DNA of 64,000 bases from Streptomyces sp. cg36 (GTDB lineage: Bacteria; Actinomycetota; Actinomycetes; Streptomycetales; Streptomycetaceae): NCBI RefSeq assembly GCF_041080675.1, contig NZ_CP163520.1, forward strand, positions 3,658,001 to 3,722,000, read 5' to 3'. Under the pieces are notes generated by a model. The model saw only the letters and a list, made by a program, of their open reading frames with translations, was not told the DNA's origin and searched no databases. Below, in pieces: positions 1 to 10,013 of the stretch; position 1 is the stretch's first letter; each line of letters begins with the position of its first letter. A program made the position numbers and the translations under genes.

Positions 1-932
1 GCCCCCGCGACCGCGCCGCAGGCCAGCACCAGCAGCGGGACCGCGCCCGTACGCCCCTTGTCGGGGCCGCCGGCCGTCGACGGGCGGCGCAGGCCCTCCA
101 GCGGGGAGCGGGCGCGCGGGGTCTGGGCGTCCGGCAGCTCCAGCATCGCCAGGACGGAGACGGACGCGGCGAACAGACCGGCCGCCACATAGGAGCCGAG
201 CGCCGCCTGGTGCAGCGAGAACCAGTCGATGCCCTTGCCCAGGGCCTTGCTGACCAGCGCGGCCAACAGCAGGGCGGCGGCAGCGGCGGGCCCGGCGGCG
301 AACGTCGTGCGCAGCGAGAGCCTGCGCAGCGCGTCCAGATGGTCCGGCAGCGGGCGCACGGCGGCGCCCTCCAGCGGCGGCGCGGGCAGCAGCGCGGGTG
401 CCGCGCTCTCCTTGCACACCGTCCACAGGCGCTCGCCGACACCGGCCACGAAGGCGGTCACGAGCAGCAGGGTCAGCGCGTTGCCGGGAGTCCAGTCGAT
501 CCACAGGGGCGCGACGATCAGCAGCGCCGCCCGTACTCCGTCGGCGCCGATCATGGTCCAGCGCCGGTCCAGCGGACCGTCGGTCGCGGTCAGCGCGGCG
601 ACGGGCCCGAGCAGCACCGCCCCGAACAGCACGGTCGCCACGACCCGGGCGCCGAGCACCGCGGCCACGGCGAACGCCGCACCCCGGTAGCCGCCGCCGA
701 ACGCGTCCTCGGAGACCGCCGCCTGCAGCGCCAGCAGCAGGAGTACCAGGACCCCCAGGGCGTCGCCGACACCGCCGACGAACTGCGCACTCCACAACCG
801 TCGCAACGGCGGGATGCGCAACAGGGCCCTGACGGCGCGCTCGCGTGAGTCGGCGGCAAGGGCGTCGGAGATGGGGCTCCCGACCGTGGGGGTCCCGCCT
901 TCGGAGCTCTGGGGATGCTCGGCTCGCGTCAT
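1..932 (-). CDS. MFS-type membrane protein, N-terminal part of a probable MFS/thymidylate kinase fusion (partial)
   Basis: The reading frame runs off the left edge, so only the first ~310 residues are seen. It starts at an ATG (932-930) preceded by a GGGCGG purine-rich site. After a ~45-residue cytoplasmic lead come repeated hydrophobic segments with the MFS-like turn FVGGVGDALG. In S. coelicolor the gene directly after topA (SCO3542) is a long protein with an MFS-like membrane half joined to thymidylate kinase; position and N-terminus fit that, but the kinase half lies outside the window, so the dTMP kinase role is inference. It would phosphorylate dTMP to dTDP for DNA synthesis. It is co-directional with topA but separated by a strong hairpin. 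Confidence 0.75.
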   Translation of the reverse strand, partial: MTRAEHPQSSEGGTPTVGSPISDALAADSRERAVRALLRIPPLRRLWSAQFVGGVGDALGVLVLLLLALQAAVSEDAFGGGYRGAAFAVAAVLGARVVATVLFGAVLLGPVAALTATDGPLDRRWTMIGADGVRAALLIVAPLWIDWTPGNALTLLLVTAFVAGVGERLWTVCKESAAPALLPAPPLEGAAVRPLPDHLDALRRLSLRTTFAAGPAAAAALLLAALVSKALGKGIDWFSLHQAALGSYVAAGLFAASVSVLAMLELPDAQTPRARSPLEGLRRPSTAGGPDKGRTGAVPLLVLACGAVAG

Positions 933-981
933 CCGCCCAGCCTATCCGGAGCGCCACGATCCCCGGGGGCCCGCCCGAACA

Positions 982-1007
982 TACGGGCGGGGATCACCCC
1001 GCCCGTA
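982..1007 (-). terminator. Hairpin after topA
   Basis: A perfect 11-bp inverted repeat (TACGGGCGGGG / CCCCGCCCGTA) with an ATCA tetraloop lies 21 bases past the topA stop and before the next gene. There is no T-run, as is common in Streptomyces. It would end or attenuate topA transcription before the MFS/kinase gene. Confidence 0.6.
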
Positions 1008-1027
1008 CGACACACGTCCCGCTCCGT

Positions 1028-3838
1028 CTACTCCGCCGGGGCGGCCTTCTTGGCCGCCGCTGCCGTCTTCTTGGCAGGCGCCTTCTTCGCGGTGGCCGCC
1101 GTCTTCTTGGCGGCGGTCTTCTTCGCCGCGGTCTTCTTGGCGGGCGCCTTCTTGGCCGCCGCCTTCTTCGCCGTCTTCTTGGCGGGCCCCTTGGCGCGCT
1201 TCTCCGCGAGCAGCTCGTAGCCGCGCTCCGGCGTGATGTCCTCCACGCTGTCGCCGGTCCGCAGGGTCGCGTTGGTCTCGCCGTCCGTGACGTACGGACC
1301 GAAGCGCCCGTCCTTCACGACCACCGGCTTCTCGCTCACCGGGTCCGTGCCGAGCTCCTTCAGCGGCGGCTTGGCCGCGGCCCGGCCGCGCGCCTTCGGC
1401 TGCGCGTAGATCGCCAGCGCCTCCTCCAGCGTGATGGAGAACAGCTGGTCCTCGGTCTCCAGCGAACGGGAGTCGGTGCCCTTCTTCAGATACGGCCCGT
1501 ACCGGCCGTTCTGCGCGGTGATCTCCACGCCCTCGGCGTCGGCGCCCACCACACGCGGCAGCGACATCAGCTTCAGCGCGTCCGCGAGCGTCACCGTGTC
1601 CAGCGCCATCGACTTGAACAGCGACGCCGTGCGCGGCTTCACCGCGTTCTTGCCGGTCTTGGGCGTGCCCTCGGGCAGGATCTCGGTCACATACGGCCCG
1701 TACCGGCCGTCCTTCGCCACGATCTGGTTGCCGCTCACCGGGTCCGTGCCCAGCTCGAAGTCGCCGCTCGGCTTCGCCAGCAGCTCCTCCGCCAGCTCGA
1801 TCGTCAGCTCGTCGGGCGCCAGGTCCTCCGGCACGTCGGCGCGCTGGTGGCCCTCCGCATCCTTCTCGCCGCGCTCGATGTACGGCCCGTAGCGGCCGAC
1901 CCGGAGCACGATTCCGCTGCCCACCGGGAACGAGGAGATCTCGCGCGCGTCGATCGCGCCGAGGTCCGTGACCAGCTCCTTCAGACCGCCGAGGTGGTCG
2001 CCGTCGCCGTTGCCCGCGTCGGAGGCCGCACCGGCGCCCGCCTCGCCCTCGCCGAAGTAGAAACGCTTCAGCCACGGCACCGACTGGGCCTCGCCGCGCG
2101 CGATGCGGTCGAGGTCGTCCTCCATGCGCGCGGTGAAGTCGTAGTCGACGAGCCGGCCGAAGTGCTTCTCCAGCAGGTTGACCACGGCGAAGCTCAGGAA
2201 CGACGGGACGAGCGCCGTGCCCTTCTTGAAGACATAGCCGCGGTCCAGGATCGTGCCGATGATCGACGCGTACGTCGACGGGCGGCCGATCTCGCGCTCT
2301 TCCAGCTCCTTGACCAGCGAAGCCTCGGTGTAGCGGGCCGGCGGCTTGGTCGCGTGGCCGTCCGCGGTGATCTCCTCGGCCGACAGCGCGTCGCCCTCGG
2401 CGACCTGCGGCAGGCGCCGCTCGCGGTCGTCCAGCTCCGCGTTCGGGTCGTCCGCGCCCTCGACGTACGCCTTCATGAAGCCGTGGAAGGTGATCGTCTT
2501 GCCGGACGCGGTGAACTCGGCGTCCCGCCCGTCGCTCGCCCGGCCCGCGATCCGCACGGTCACCGAGTTCCCGACGGCGTCCTTCATCTGGGAGGCGACC
2601 GTCCGCTTCCAGATCAGCTCGTACAGGCGGAACTGGTCGCCGGTCAGACCCGTCTCGGCCGGAGTGCGGAAACGATCACCCGACGGACGGATCGCCTCGT
2701 GCGCCTCCTGCGCGTTCTTGACCTTGCCCGCGTACGTACGCGGCTTCTCCGGCAGGTAGTCCGCGCCGTACAGCTGCGTCACCTGCGCACGGGCCGCCGA
2801 CACCGCGGTGTCGGAGAGCGTCGTGGAGTCCGTACGCATATAGGTGATGAAGCCGTTCTCGTACAGCTTCTGGGCGACCTGCATGGTGGCCTTGGCCCCG
2901 AAGCCCAGCTTGCGGGACGCCTCCTGCTGGAGCGTCGTCGTACGGAACGGGGCGTACGGCGAGCGGCGGTACGGCTTGGACTCGACCGAGCGCACGGCGA
3001 AGGACGAGTCGGCGAGGGCGGCGGCCAGGGCTCTGGCGTTCGCCTCGTCGAGGTGGAGCACGTCGCTCTTGAGTTGTCCGTCGGGACCGAAGTCGCGGCC
3101 CTGCGCCACTCGGCGGCCGTCGACCGTGGCCAGCCGTGCCACCAGCGAGGACGGGTCGGAGGCGTCGCCCGCCCGGCCGGTGGAGAACGTCCCGGTCAGG
3201 TCCCAGTACTCAGCAGAACGAAAAGCGATGCGCTCGCGTTCCCGCTCCACCACGAGCCGGGTCGCCACCGACTGGACGCGGCCCGCCGACAGCTTCGGCA
3301 TGACCTTCTTCCACAGCACCGGCGAGACCTCGTAGCCGTAGAGGCGGTCGAGGATGCGCCGGGTCTCCTGGGCGTCGACCATGCGCTGGTTGAGCTCGCG
3401 CGGGTTGGCGACGGCGTCCCGGATGGCGTCCTTGGTGATCTCGTGGAAGACCATCCGGTGGACGGGGACCTTGGGCTTCAGGACTTCCTGGAGGTGCCAC
3501 GCGATGGCCTCGCCCTCGCGGTCCTCATCGGTGGCGAGGAAGAGTTCGTCCGACTCGGCCAGCAGGTCCTTGAGCTTCTTGACCTGGGCCTTCTTGTCGG
3601 CGTTGACGACGTAGATGGGCTGGAAGTCGTGCTCGACGTCCACTCCGAGGCGGCGCACCTCACCGGTGTACTTGTCCGGCACCTCGGCGGCGCCGTTCGG
3701 GAGGTCGCGGATGTGCCCGACACTCGCCTCGACGACATAACCGGGGCCGAGGTAGCCCTTGATCGTCTTCGCCTTGGCAGGAGACTCGACGATGACGAGT
3801 CGGCGGCCGCCCTTTGCGGTCTCGCTGGTCGGGGACAA
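1028..3838 (-). CDS. topA: DNA topoisomerase I (type IA) with lysine-rich tail
   Basis: Relaxes negatively supercoiled DNA by cutting and resealing one strand. The Toprim domain comes first (VIVESPAKAKTIKGYLG, then the acidic ATDEDREGEA metal site); the catalytic Tyr is about residue 333 in FITYMRTDST. The C-terminal half carries repeated GRYGPYV-type modules instead of zinc fingers, then a ~55-residue Lys/Ala/Pro tail (AKKTAAKK repeats) typical of Streptomyces TopA, likely a DNA-binding, processivity-giving region. I chose the TTG at 3838-3836 because GGAGAG sits 10-15 bases upstream and the family N-terminus begins at SPTSETAKGG; an in-frame ATG at 3913 would add 25 residues. About 936 aa, the usual size. 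Confidence 0.95.
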   Translation of the reverse strand: MSPTSETAKGGRRLVIVESPAKAKTIKGYLGPGYVVEASVGHIRDLPNGAAEVPDKYTGEVRRLGVDVEHDFQPIYVVNADKKAQVKKLKDLLAESDELFLATDEDREGEAIAWHLQEVLKPKVPVHRMVFHEITKDAIRDAVANPRELNQRMVDAQETRRILDRLYGYEVSPVLWKKVMPKLSAGRVQSVATRLVVERERERIAFRSAEYWDLTGTFSTGRAGDASDPSSLVARLATVDGRRVAQGRDFGPDGQLKSDVLHLDEANARALAAALADSSFAVRSVESKPYRRSPYAPFRTTTLQQEASRKLGFGAKATMQVAQKLYENGFITYMRTDSTTLSDTAVSAARAQVTQLYGADYLPEKPRTYAGKVKNAQEAHEAIRPSGDRFRTPAETGLTGDQFRLYELIWKRTVASQMKDAVGNSVTVRIAGRASDGRDAEFTASGKTITFHGFMKAYVEGADDPNAELDDRERRLPQVAEGDALSAEEITADGHATKPPARYTEASLVKELEEREIGRPSTYASIIGTILDRGYVFKKGTALVPSFLSFAVVNLLEKHFGRLVDYDFTARMEDDLDRIARGEAQSVPWLKRFYFGEGEAGAGAASDAGNGDGDHLGGLKELVTDLGAIDAREISSFPVGSGIVLRVGRYGPYIERGEKDAEGHQRADVPEDLAPDELTIELAEELLAKPSGDFELGTDPVSGNQIVAKDGRYGPYVTEILPEGTPKTGKNAVKPRTASLFKSMALDTVTLADALKLMSLPRVVGADAEGVEITAQNGRYGPYLKKGTDSRSLETEDQLFSITLEEALAIYAQPKARGRAAAKPPLKELGTDPVSEKPVVVKDGRFGPYVTDGETNATLRTGDSVEDITPERGYELLAEKRAKGPAKKTAKKAAAKKAPAKKTAAKKTAAKKTAATAKKAPAKKTAAAAKKAAPAE

Positions 3839-4086
3839 CTTCGCTCTTCTCTCCGGTCGGCACTCGGGTGGCACGTACGAGCTGTACGGTCGCTGCGGAG
3901 TGTGACGGTACAACCCGCCCCCGTGTCAAACAGCAAAAGCCCGCAGCGGCCACTCGAACGGTAACCCGACTTACGGCGAGTCTGCCGCCTGGACCGTCCC
4001 ACAACGTTCTGAAAAGCGTTTCGTCCCAGCGGAGAACCGGTGCCGCGGCGCCCCGCGCGGCGGGTCGCCGCCCGGCCCTCCGGCGC

Positions 4087-4302
4087 TCACAGGCGTGTGA
4101 AGCACCACACCCCGGCCAGCAGGAACGCCGCGCCGAAGAAAGTGGCCAGCGCGGCCGACAGCACCGGGGCCGCCCCGTCCGCCACCGGTGCGCGGTGCCG
4201 TACGCGCATCCCCGTCCAGGCCAGCAGCGCGCCCCCGAACAGGACGAAGACCGTCCCCGCGAACACGGCCGGACCGGCCTCCGCCCCACCCATCCCGTTC
4301 AT
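4087..4302 (-). CDS. Small two-helix membrane protein
   Basis: A 71-residue protein with two hydrophobic segments: about residues 13-31 (AVFAGTVFVLFGGALLAW) and 45-68 (ALATFFGAAFLLAGVWCF), joined by a short basic/polar loop. The ATG has a suitable hydrophobic N-terminus, and codon use is strongly GC3-biased. No catalytic motif or known family is recognised. It lies alone between topA and the methyltransferase gene in the same orientation. Function unknown; a small membrane protein at this position is conserved in Streptomyces as far as I recall. Confidence 0.6.
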   Translation of the reverse strand: MNGMGGAEAGPAVFAGTVFVLFGGALLAWTGMRVRHRAPVADGAAPVLSAALATFFGAAFLLAGVWCFTRL

Positions 4303-4872
4303 GGCGCGGATCCTGGCACCCCCGGGAGGAGCCCCGGCGAACTCCAGGTGAACGGCCGCACCCCCATCCGGCCCAGCGGAAGAGGGCAGGGCGTGTTGGC
4401 CGAATTCCTACCCTTGGGGGCACGTCCCCTCCCCCACCCGCCTCGCCCTTCCCCTTCGCCACAGCGCGCCGGGCGCGGCCCGGCGGCGGCCGACGTGCTC
4501 GAAGACGGCCGGGAGCGGCACGGCGGGCAGCGCCCGGCCCCCGCCCACCGCGCGTTCCGCCCCGACCTGGCGCCATGCGGTAGCCCCGCCCGACACCGGC
4601 CTACGGGCCGCACCCGCCGCATGGGTGAGCGGCCGTACCTCACCTGTCGTACGCGTCCACCCCGACAGCGCGCCGCACGGCACCGGGGCGCCGGTGGGCG
4701 GCGGCCGTACGGAACTGGCCACGCGCGACGCGAGGACCCGGACCTGGGCACCCCAAATGGCGGGCAGGGCCCAGGAGATGGGCCGGTCCACCGGGCGGGG
4801 CGGTGACGGGCCGTCCACCCTCCTGCCGCCCCGCCGCCGAACCCCGCCGCCAGTCCTCCTCCACTCCGCCTG
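4303..4872. other. 570-bp gap with no supported gene
   Basis: Several long frames are open on both strands, as expected at this GC content, but none has a ribosome-binding site, a recognisable domain or family resemblance. No clear promoter, repeat or strong terminator hairpin was found. Confidence 0.5.
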
Positions 4873-6396
4873 CTACTCCTCCACCGGCTCCAGGAAGCCC
4901 TGGCCGACCAGCATGCGGATCGCCTCCGGGGTGCGGTCGCGCAGCTGCACCGGGTCCTCGCCGATCAGCTGGGCGATGGCGTCCAGGATCCGCCCGGCGT
5001 CCAACTGGCCGTCGCAGACGCCCGCGAAGCCCGCGCCGACCGTGTCCACCGTGGTGGCCCGGCGCATGCCCCGGTTCTGCCGCAGCACCACGTGCTCCGG
5101 GTCCTCGGCGCCCGGCAGCCCCACCTGCTCCTGCACCACCTCGGCGGCGAGGCGGAACCGGTCGGACAGGAGCGCCGCGTCGTCGTGGGTGCGCAGATAC
5201 TCCTGGCGGGCGAAGTGCGCCCGTACGGTCTCGCCCAGGGGCTGCTCGACCGGGTGGGGCCACTCCTCCACGGTGATCGACGGCTGCGCGGACCCCGACT
5301 TGTACAGGGTGATCCAGCCGAAGCCGACCGCCTTGGTCTTGCGCGCCTCGAACTCGTCGAGCCACGCCCCGTACCGCGCCGCGTACGCGTCGGGGTCGGT
5401 GCGGTGGTCGCCCGCGTCGCGCAGCCACAGCTCTGCGTACTGCGTGACGTCCTGGACCTCGCGCTGCACGATCCAGGCGTCGCAGCCGCGCGGCACCCAG
5501 GAGCGCAGCCGCTCCTGCCACTCCTCGCCCTCCACGTGCTGCCAGTTGGCGAGGAACTGCGCGAACCCCCCGTCGTTCAGCCGGTCGCCCGCCTGCTGAA
5601 CGAGCGAGCGGCACAGATCGTCCCCGCCCATGCCGCCGTCCCGGTAGGTCAGCCGGGCGCCGGGCGAGATGACGAAGGGCGGGTTGGAGACGATCAGGTC
5701 GTACGTCCGGGAGCCCACCGGCTCGTACAGCGAGCCCTCCACCAGCTCAGCCTCGGGGGCGCCGGACAGGGCGAGGGTGAGGCGGGTGAAGGACAGCGCG
5801 CGCGGGTTGAGGTCGGTGGCGGTGACCCGGGTGGCGTGCTGGGCCGCGTGCAGCGCCTGGATGCCGGAACCGGTGCCGAGGTCGAGGGCGGAGGCGACGG
5901 GCCCCCGCACGGTGAGCCCGGCCAGCGTGGTGGACGCGCCGCCGACGCCGAGGACCATGCCCTCGTCGCGCCCGCTCGCGCCGCCCGCGCCGCCGACGGC
6001 GCAGCCGAGGTCGGAGACGATGAACCAGTCCTCGCCGTCCGGTCCCCCGTACGGCCGGACGTCGACGGTCGCGCGCACGTCGTCACCGGAGCGGGTCAGC
6101 CAGCCGTCCTCCAGCGCCTCCTCGCCCGGCAGGGCCGCGCGGACGCGCTCGTACGCCACCGGCTGCTGGAGCAGGAACAGCCGCACCAGCGTGTCCAGTG
6201 GGGCGCCCCCGCGGGTGGCGCGCAGGGCGGGCACCGTCTCGCTGCGGGCCAGCGCGGCGTACGCGGGCGCGCCGAGCAGGTCGAGCAGCCCGTCGGCGGT
6301 GAAGTCGGCCGCGAGCAGGGCGTCGCGGAGCCGGGCGGCGCGGTCGGGCCGGGGCAGGCCGTCGGGCAGGTCGGCGGAAACACTGGTCGTACTCAC
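4873..6396 (-). CDS. Class I SAM-dependent methyltransferase
   Basis: About 507 residues. A ~120-residue N-terminal alpha-helical region (DUF7059-like) precedes a Rossmann methyltransferase domain: motif I ALDLGTGSGIQAL near residue 165 binds S-adenosylmethionine, and DLIVSNPPFVISP near 230 is the NPPF/NPPY motif of N-methyltransferases acting on nucleobases or glutamine side chains. The C-terminal ~200 residues have no recognised domain. Start chosen at GTG 6396 (protein begins VSTTSVSADL); no good ribosome site precedes it, so translation may be leaderless, and an ATG at 6447 would add 17 residues. Substrate unknown; RsmC/HemK-like activity is suggested by the NPPF motif only. Confidence 0.8.
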   Translation of the reverse strand: MSTTSVSADLPDGLPRPDRAARLRDALLAADFTADGLLDLLGAPAYAALARSETVPALRATRGGAPLDTLVRLFLLQQPVAYERVRAALPGEEALEDGWLTRSGDDVRATVDVRPYGGPDGEDWFIVSDLGCAVGGAGGASGRDEGMVLGVGGASTTLAGLTVRGPVASALDLGTGSGIQALHAAQHATRVTATDLNPRALSFTRLTLALSGAPEAELVEGSLYEPVGSRTYDLIVSNPPFVISPGARLTYRDGGMGGDDLCRSLVQQAGDRLNDGGFAQFLANWQHVEGEEWQERLRSWVPRGCDAWIVQREVQDVTQYAELWLRDAGDHRTDPDAYAARYGAWLDEFEARKTKAVGFGWITLYKSGSAQPSITVEEWPHPVEQPLGETVRAHFARQEYLRTHDDAALLSDRFRLAAEVVQEQVGLPGAEDPEHVVLRQNRGMRRATTVDTVGAGFAGVCDGQLDAGRILDAIAQLIGEDPVQLRDRTPEAIRMLVGQGFLEPVEE

Positions 6397-6507
6397 CCGG
6401 CCATTGTGGCGGCTGCCACTGACAAACAGCGACGGCCCGGCCCCCACATGGGGTCCGGGCCGCGTGTTCCGGCCGTCGGCGGGCGCGCCGCCGGGGCCGT
6501 CGCCCGC

Positions 6508-7230
6508 TCAGTCGCTGCTGGCGGAGGACGACGGCTTGGCGGAGTCGGACGGCTTGGCCGAGTCCGAGGGCTTCACGGAGTCCGAAGGCTTGGCCGACCC
6601 GGAGGGCTTGGCGCTCTGCGAGGCGGAGCCGGACGGGGAGGCGGCCTTGGAGGCGTCGCCGCCGGCGGCGGGCGAGGCCGAGGCGTTCTGCTTCTGGCAG
6701 CCGGGCTGCTTCTGCATCGCCTTGCCCAGGTCGCCGGACTCCAGCTTCTTCAGCGCGTCGTCGCTGCTCTTGCTGATGGTGTTCAGCTGGTCGGCGACGC
6801 CCTTGAGGCCGTCGGCGAACTTGGCCTGGTCGCCCGTGTCGAGCGCGTCGACCTTCTTCTTGAGGTTGGCGTAGGAGACGGAGGAGGCGTTGAGCTCCTT
6901 GACGGCCTCCTGCATGGTCTTGTCGCCGTCCTTGACGGGCGGGACACCGGCCTTGTCGAGGCTGTCGGCGAGCGCCTTGTACGCGTCGGAGATCTGCTGG
7001 AAGGCCGCGGAGTCGGTCTTCTGGACGTCGGCCGGCTTGCTCTCGTCCGCCGTCTGCTTCTCGATGGCCGCGTTGGCGTCAGTGATCTTCTTGATCTGCG
7101 GCTGGGCCTGGTCGCAGAAGGTCTTGGCCCAGTCGTTCACCTTCTTGTCCGAGTCGTCGCTGCTGCAACCCGACAGTGCGAGCACCAGTACCGCGCCGCC
7201 GGACAGTGCGGCCGCAAGCTTCTTGTTCAC
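6508..7230 (-). CDS. Secreted lipoprotein with Ser/Lys/Pro-rich tail
   Basis: 240 residues from GTG 7230, which has GGAAGG ~10 bases upstream. The signal peptide ends in a lipobox (LALSGC), so the mature protein should be lipid-anchored outside the membrane. The middle (~residues 30-170) is helical and rich in Lys/Asp/Gln, with few Cys. The last ~35 residues are a low-complexity repeat of SDSAKPSDSAKP type. No enzyme motif is seen; this looks like a surface protein with a flexible spacer, of unknown function. An in-frame ATG at 7392 lies upstream without a ribosome site and is not preferred. Confidence 0.8.
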   Translation of the reverse strand: MNKKLAAALSGGAVLVLALSGCSSDDSDKKVNDWAKTFCDQAQPQIKKITDANAAIEKQTADESKPADVQKTDSAAFQQISDAYKALADSLDKAGVPPVKDGDKTMQEAVKELNASSVSYANLKKKVDALDTGDQAKFADGLKGVADQLNTISKSSDDALKKLESGDLGKAMQKQPGCQKQNASASPAAGGDASKAASPSGSASQSAKPSGSAKPSDSVKPSDSAKPSDSAKPSSSASSD

Positions 7231-7364
7231 CGGATCGGTCCCTTCCAAGGCTCTCGGCCCCGGAACATACACGCCAAGTGGGCGACAACCGCGTGTCGTA
7301 CGCCGGACCTGATGGCTTTTGCAGCCATTTGCACCAAGGGAGAGAAGCCTCACGGCCGAAAAAA

Positions 7365-7400
7365 GGCGGGCGGACGGTGCGTCAGTCCGCACCGCCCGCC
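7365..7400 (-). terminator. Rho-independent terminator of hppA
   Basis: GGCGGGCGGACGGTGCG pairs with CGCACCGCCCGCC across a short loop; read on the minus strand the hairpin is followed by six T (plus-strand A-run 7359-7364). It lies ~20 bases after the hppA stop. Confidence 0.75.
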
Positions 7401-7419
7401 CGCTCTTGTTCCGATGATG

Positions 7420-9813
7420 CTAGGAAACGACCGCCGGGTCAGGTGACTTGGCGGTCATCTCGTGATTTCCCTCGTCGCCCACCGCCACTCCGCGGCGCTT
7501 GGAGACGTACACCGCGCCGACGATGACGGCCGTGGCGAGCACCGCCACGAGCGCGCGCACTCCGGGGCTGGCGTCCGCCCCGTAGCTGAACTTGACCACG
7601 GCGGGCGCGATGAGCAGCGCCACCAGGTTCATCACCTTCAGCAGCGGGTTGATGGCCGGGCCCGCGGTGTCCTTGAACGGGTCGCCCACCGTGTCGCCGA
7701 TGACGGTGGCGGCATGGGCCTCACTGCCCTTGCCGCCGAAGTTGCCGTCCTCGACCATCTTCTTGGCGTTGTCCCACGCGCCACCGGAGTTGGCGAGGAA
7801 GACGGCCATCAGGGTGCCGGTGCCGATCGCGCCCGCGAGGTAGGAGCCGAGCGCGCCGACGCCGAACGTGAAGCCGACCGCGATGGGCGCCAGCACCGCG
7901 AGCAGGCCGGGGGTTGCCAGCTCCCGAAGGGCGTCCTTCGTGCAGATGTCGACGACTCGGCCGTACTCCGGCTTCTCGCTGTAGTCCATGATCCCGGGGT
8001 GCTCGCGGAACTGCCGCCGCACCTCGAAGACCACCGCGCCCGCCGAGCGGGAGACGGCGTTGATGGCCAGGCCCGAGAAGAGGAAGACCACGGCCGCGCC
8101 CAGCATCAGGCCGACCAGGTTGTTGGGCTGCGAGATGTCCATGCTGAGCGTCATCTCACTGCCCTTGGCGCCCACGTCGTTGACCGCCGTGGCGATCGCG
8201 TCGCGGTACGAGCCGTACAGCGCCGCCGCCGCGAGGACCGCGGTGGCGATGGCGATGCCCTTGGTGATGGCCTTGGTGGTGTTGCCGACGGCGTCCAGGT
8301 CGGTGAGGACCCGGGCGCCGGCGCCCTCGACGTCGCCGGACATCTCGGCGATGCCCTGCGCGTTGTCGGAGACCGGACCGAAGGTGTCCATGGCGACGAT
8401 CACGCCGACCGTGGTGAGCAGGCCGGTGCCGGCCAGCGCCACCGCGAACAGCGCGAGCATGATCGAGGTGCCGCCGAGCAGGAAGGCCCCGTAGACGCTC
8501 AGACCGATCAGCAGGGCCGTGTAGACGGCCGACTCCAGACCGATGGAGATGCCGGCCAGGACGACCGTCGCGGGGCCCGTGAGCGACGACTTGCCGATGT
8601 CGCGGACGGGGCGCCGGGTGGTCTCGGTGAAGTACCCGGTCAGCTGCTGGATGACCGCCGCCAGCACGATGCCGATGGCCACGGCCACCAGCGCCAGGAC
8701 GCGCGGGTCGCCGTCGTGCGACTTGATGGCGGCGTCGGTCACGCCGTCCAACTCGCCGTACGTGGACGGCAGGTAGGCGAAGACCGCCACCGCCACCAGG
8801 CTGAGCGAGATCACCGCGGAGATGAAGAAGCCGCGGTTGATCGCGGACATCCCGCTGCGGTCGGCGCGCCGCGGGGCGACCGCGAAGATGCCGATCATCG
8901 CGGTGACCACGCCGATCGCCGGCACGATCAGCGGGAAGGCGAGGCCCAGGTCGCCGAAGGCGGCCTTGCCGAGGATCAGCGCGGCGACCAGGGTCACGGC
9001 GTAGGACTCGAAGAGGTCCGCCGCCATGCCCGCGCAGTCGCCCACGTTGTCGCCGACATTGTCGGCGATGGTGGCGGCGTTGCGCGGGTCGTCCTCGGGG
9101 ATGCCCTGCTCCACCTTGCCGACGAGGTCGGCGCCGACGTCCGCCGCCTTGGTGAAGATGCCGCCGCCGACACGCATGAACATGGCGATCAGCGCGGCGC
9201 CGAGGCCGAAGCCCTCCAGCACCTTCGGTGCGTCGGCGGCGTAGACCAGGACGACGCAGGAGGCACCCAGCAGGCCGAGGCCCACCGTGAACATGCCGAC
9301 CACGCCGCCCGTACGGAAAGCGATCTTCATGGCTTTGTGCGAGACCGCCGTGAGGTCCTTTTCGGCTTCGCCTTCCGCAGGGGTCGCCTCGCGGGCCGCC
9401 GCGGCGACACGCACATTCGCGCGTACGGCCAGTCGCATGCCGATGTATCCGGTCGTCGCCGAGAAGAGCGCGCCGATCAGGAAGAAGGCCGACCGGCCCG
9501 CGCGCTGCGACCAGTTGTCGGCCGGCAGCAGGAAGAGCAGGAAGAACACCACTACGGCGAAGATGCCGAGGGTGCGCAACTGCCGGGCCAGATAGGCATT
9601 CGCTCCTTCCTGTACGGCCGCCGCGATCTTCTTCATCGAGTCGGTGCCCTCGCCGGCCGCCAGCACCTGGCGGACCAGCAGTTGGGCGACGATCAGGGCC
9701 GCCAGGGCCACCGCCGCGATGACGATCACGATCAACCGGTTGCCGTCGGTCAGCACCGCGGCCGCGAGAGAAGTGGGGTGATCGAGTTCTTGTGGGTTGA
9801 AGAGCCCCGCCAT
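7420..9813 (-). CDS. hppA: Membrane-bound K+-independent proton-pumping pyrophosphatase
   Basis: Hydrolyses pyrophosphate and exports protons, driving biosynthesis and adding to the proton gradient. 797 residues with about 16 hydrophobic segments. The acidic pyrophosphate-binding loops are visible (DVGADLVGKVEQGIPEDDPRN, split here as DVGADLVGKVE and IPEDDPRNAA; DNVGDNVGD; EYGRVVDICTKDA; VIGDTVGDPFKDT). The GNTTKAITKG motif has Lys where K+-dependent enzymes have Ala, so this is the K+-independent type. Start ATG 9813 has an ideal AAGGAGGACGA site. Single gene with its own AT-richer upstream region and downstream terminator. Confidence 0.96.
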   Translation of the reverse strand: MAGLFNPQELDHPTSLAAAVLTDGNRLIVIVIAAVALAALIVAQLLVRQVLAAGEGTDSMKKIAAAVQEGANAYLARQLRTLGIFAVVVFFLLFLLPADNWSQRAGRSAFFLIGALFSATTGYIGMRLAVRANVRVAAAAREATPAEGEAEKDLTAVSHKAMKIAFRTGGVVGMFTVGLGLLGASCVVLVYAADAPKVLEGFGLGAALIAMFMRVGGGIFTKAADVGADLVGKVEQGIPEDDPRNAATIADNVGDNVGDCAGMAADLFESYAVTLVAALILGKAAFGDLGLAFPLIVPAIGVVTAMIGIFAVAPRRADRSGMSAINRGFFISAVISLSLVAVAVFAYLPSTYGELDGVTDAAIKSHDGDPRVLALVAVAIGIVLAAVIQQLTGYFTETTRRPVRDIGKSSLTGPATVVLAGISIGLESAVYTALLIGLSVYGAFLLGGTSIMLALFAVALAGTGLLTTVGVIVAMDTFGPVSDNAQGIAEMSGDVEGAGARVLTDLDAVGNTTKAITKGIAIATAVLAAAALYGSYRDAIATAVNDVGAKGSEMTLSMDISQPNNLVGLMLGAAVVFLFSGLAINAVSRSAGAVVFEVRRQFREHPGIMDYSEKPEYGRVVDICTKDALRELATPGLLAVLAPIAVGFTFGVGALGSYLAGAIGTGTLMAVFLANSGGAWDNAKKMVEDGNFGGKGSEAHAATVIGDTVGDPFKDTAGPAINPLLKVMNLVALLIAPAVVKFSYGADASPGVRALVAVLATAVIVGAVYVSKRRGVAVGDEGNHEMTAKSPDPAVVS

Positions 9814-10013
9814 TCGTCCTCCTTGACGTTCAGAGCTCAAGATGTGGACGGATTGTAGGGAGCGGAACACGATCAAAACAGGGCGCGGTTAGCGGAATTG
9901 ACCTTCAGTTGCTACTCAGCAAATGATCGCGCCACGGAAAGGCCCCCGAAAGCAGTAATGGGGCAAAAGCATTGACGGCCGATGAACGATCTAGGGAATA
10001 ATCTCCAAAAATG

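Noticed and set aside
210..848. Long plus-strand frames opposite the MFS gene, topA, hppA, acs and ppk
   Set aside because: They are antisense shadows of genes with clear families; GC-rich DNA leaves many frames open.
4408..4818. Minus-strand open frame in the 570-bp gap
   Set aside because: No start signal, no domain, biased Arg/Pro/Gly composition.
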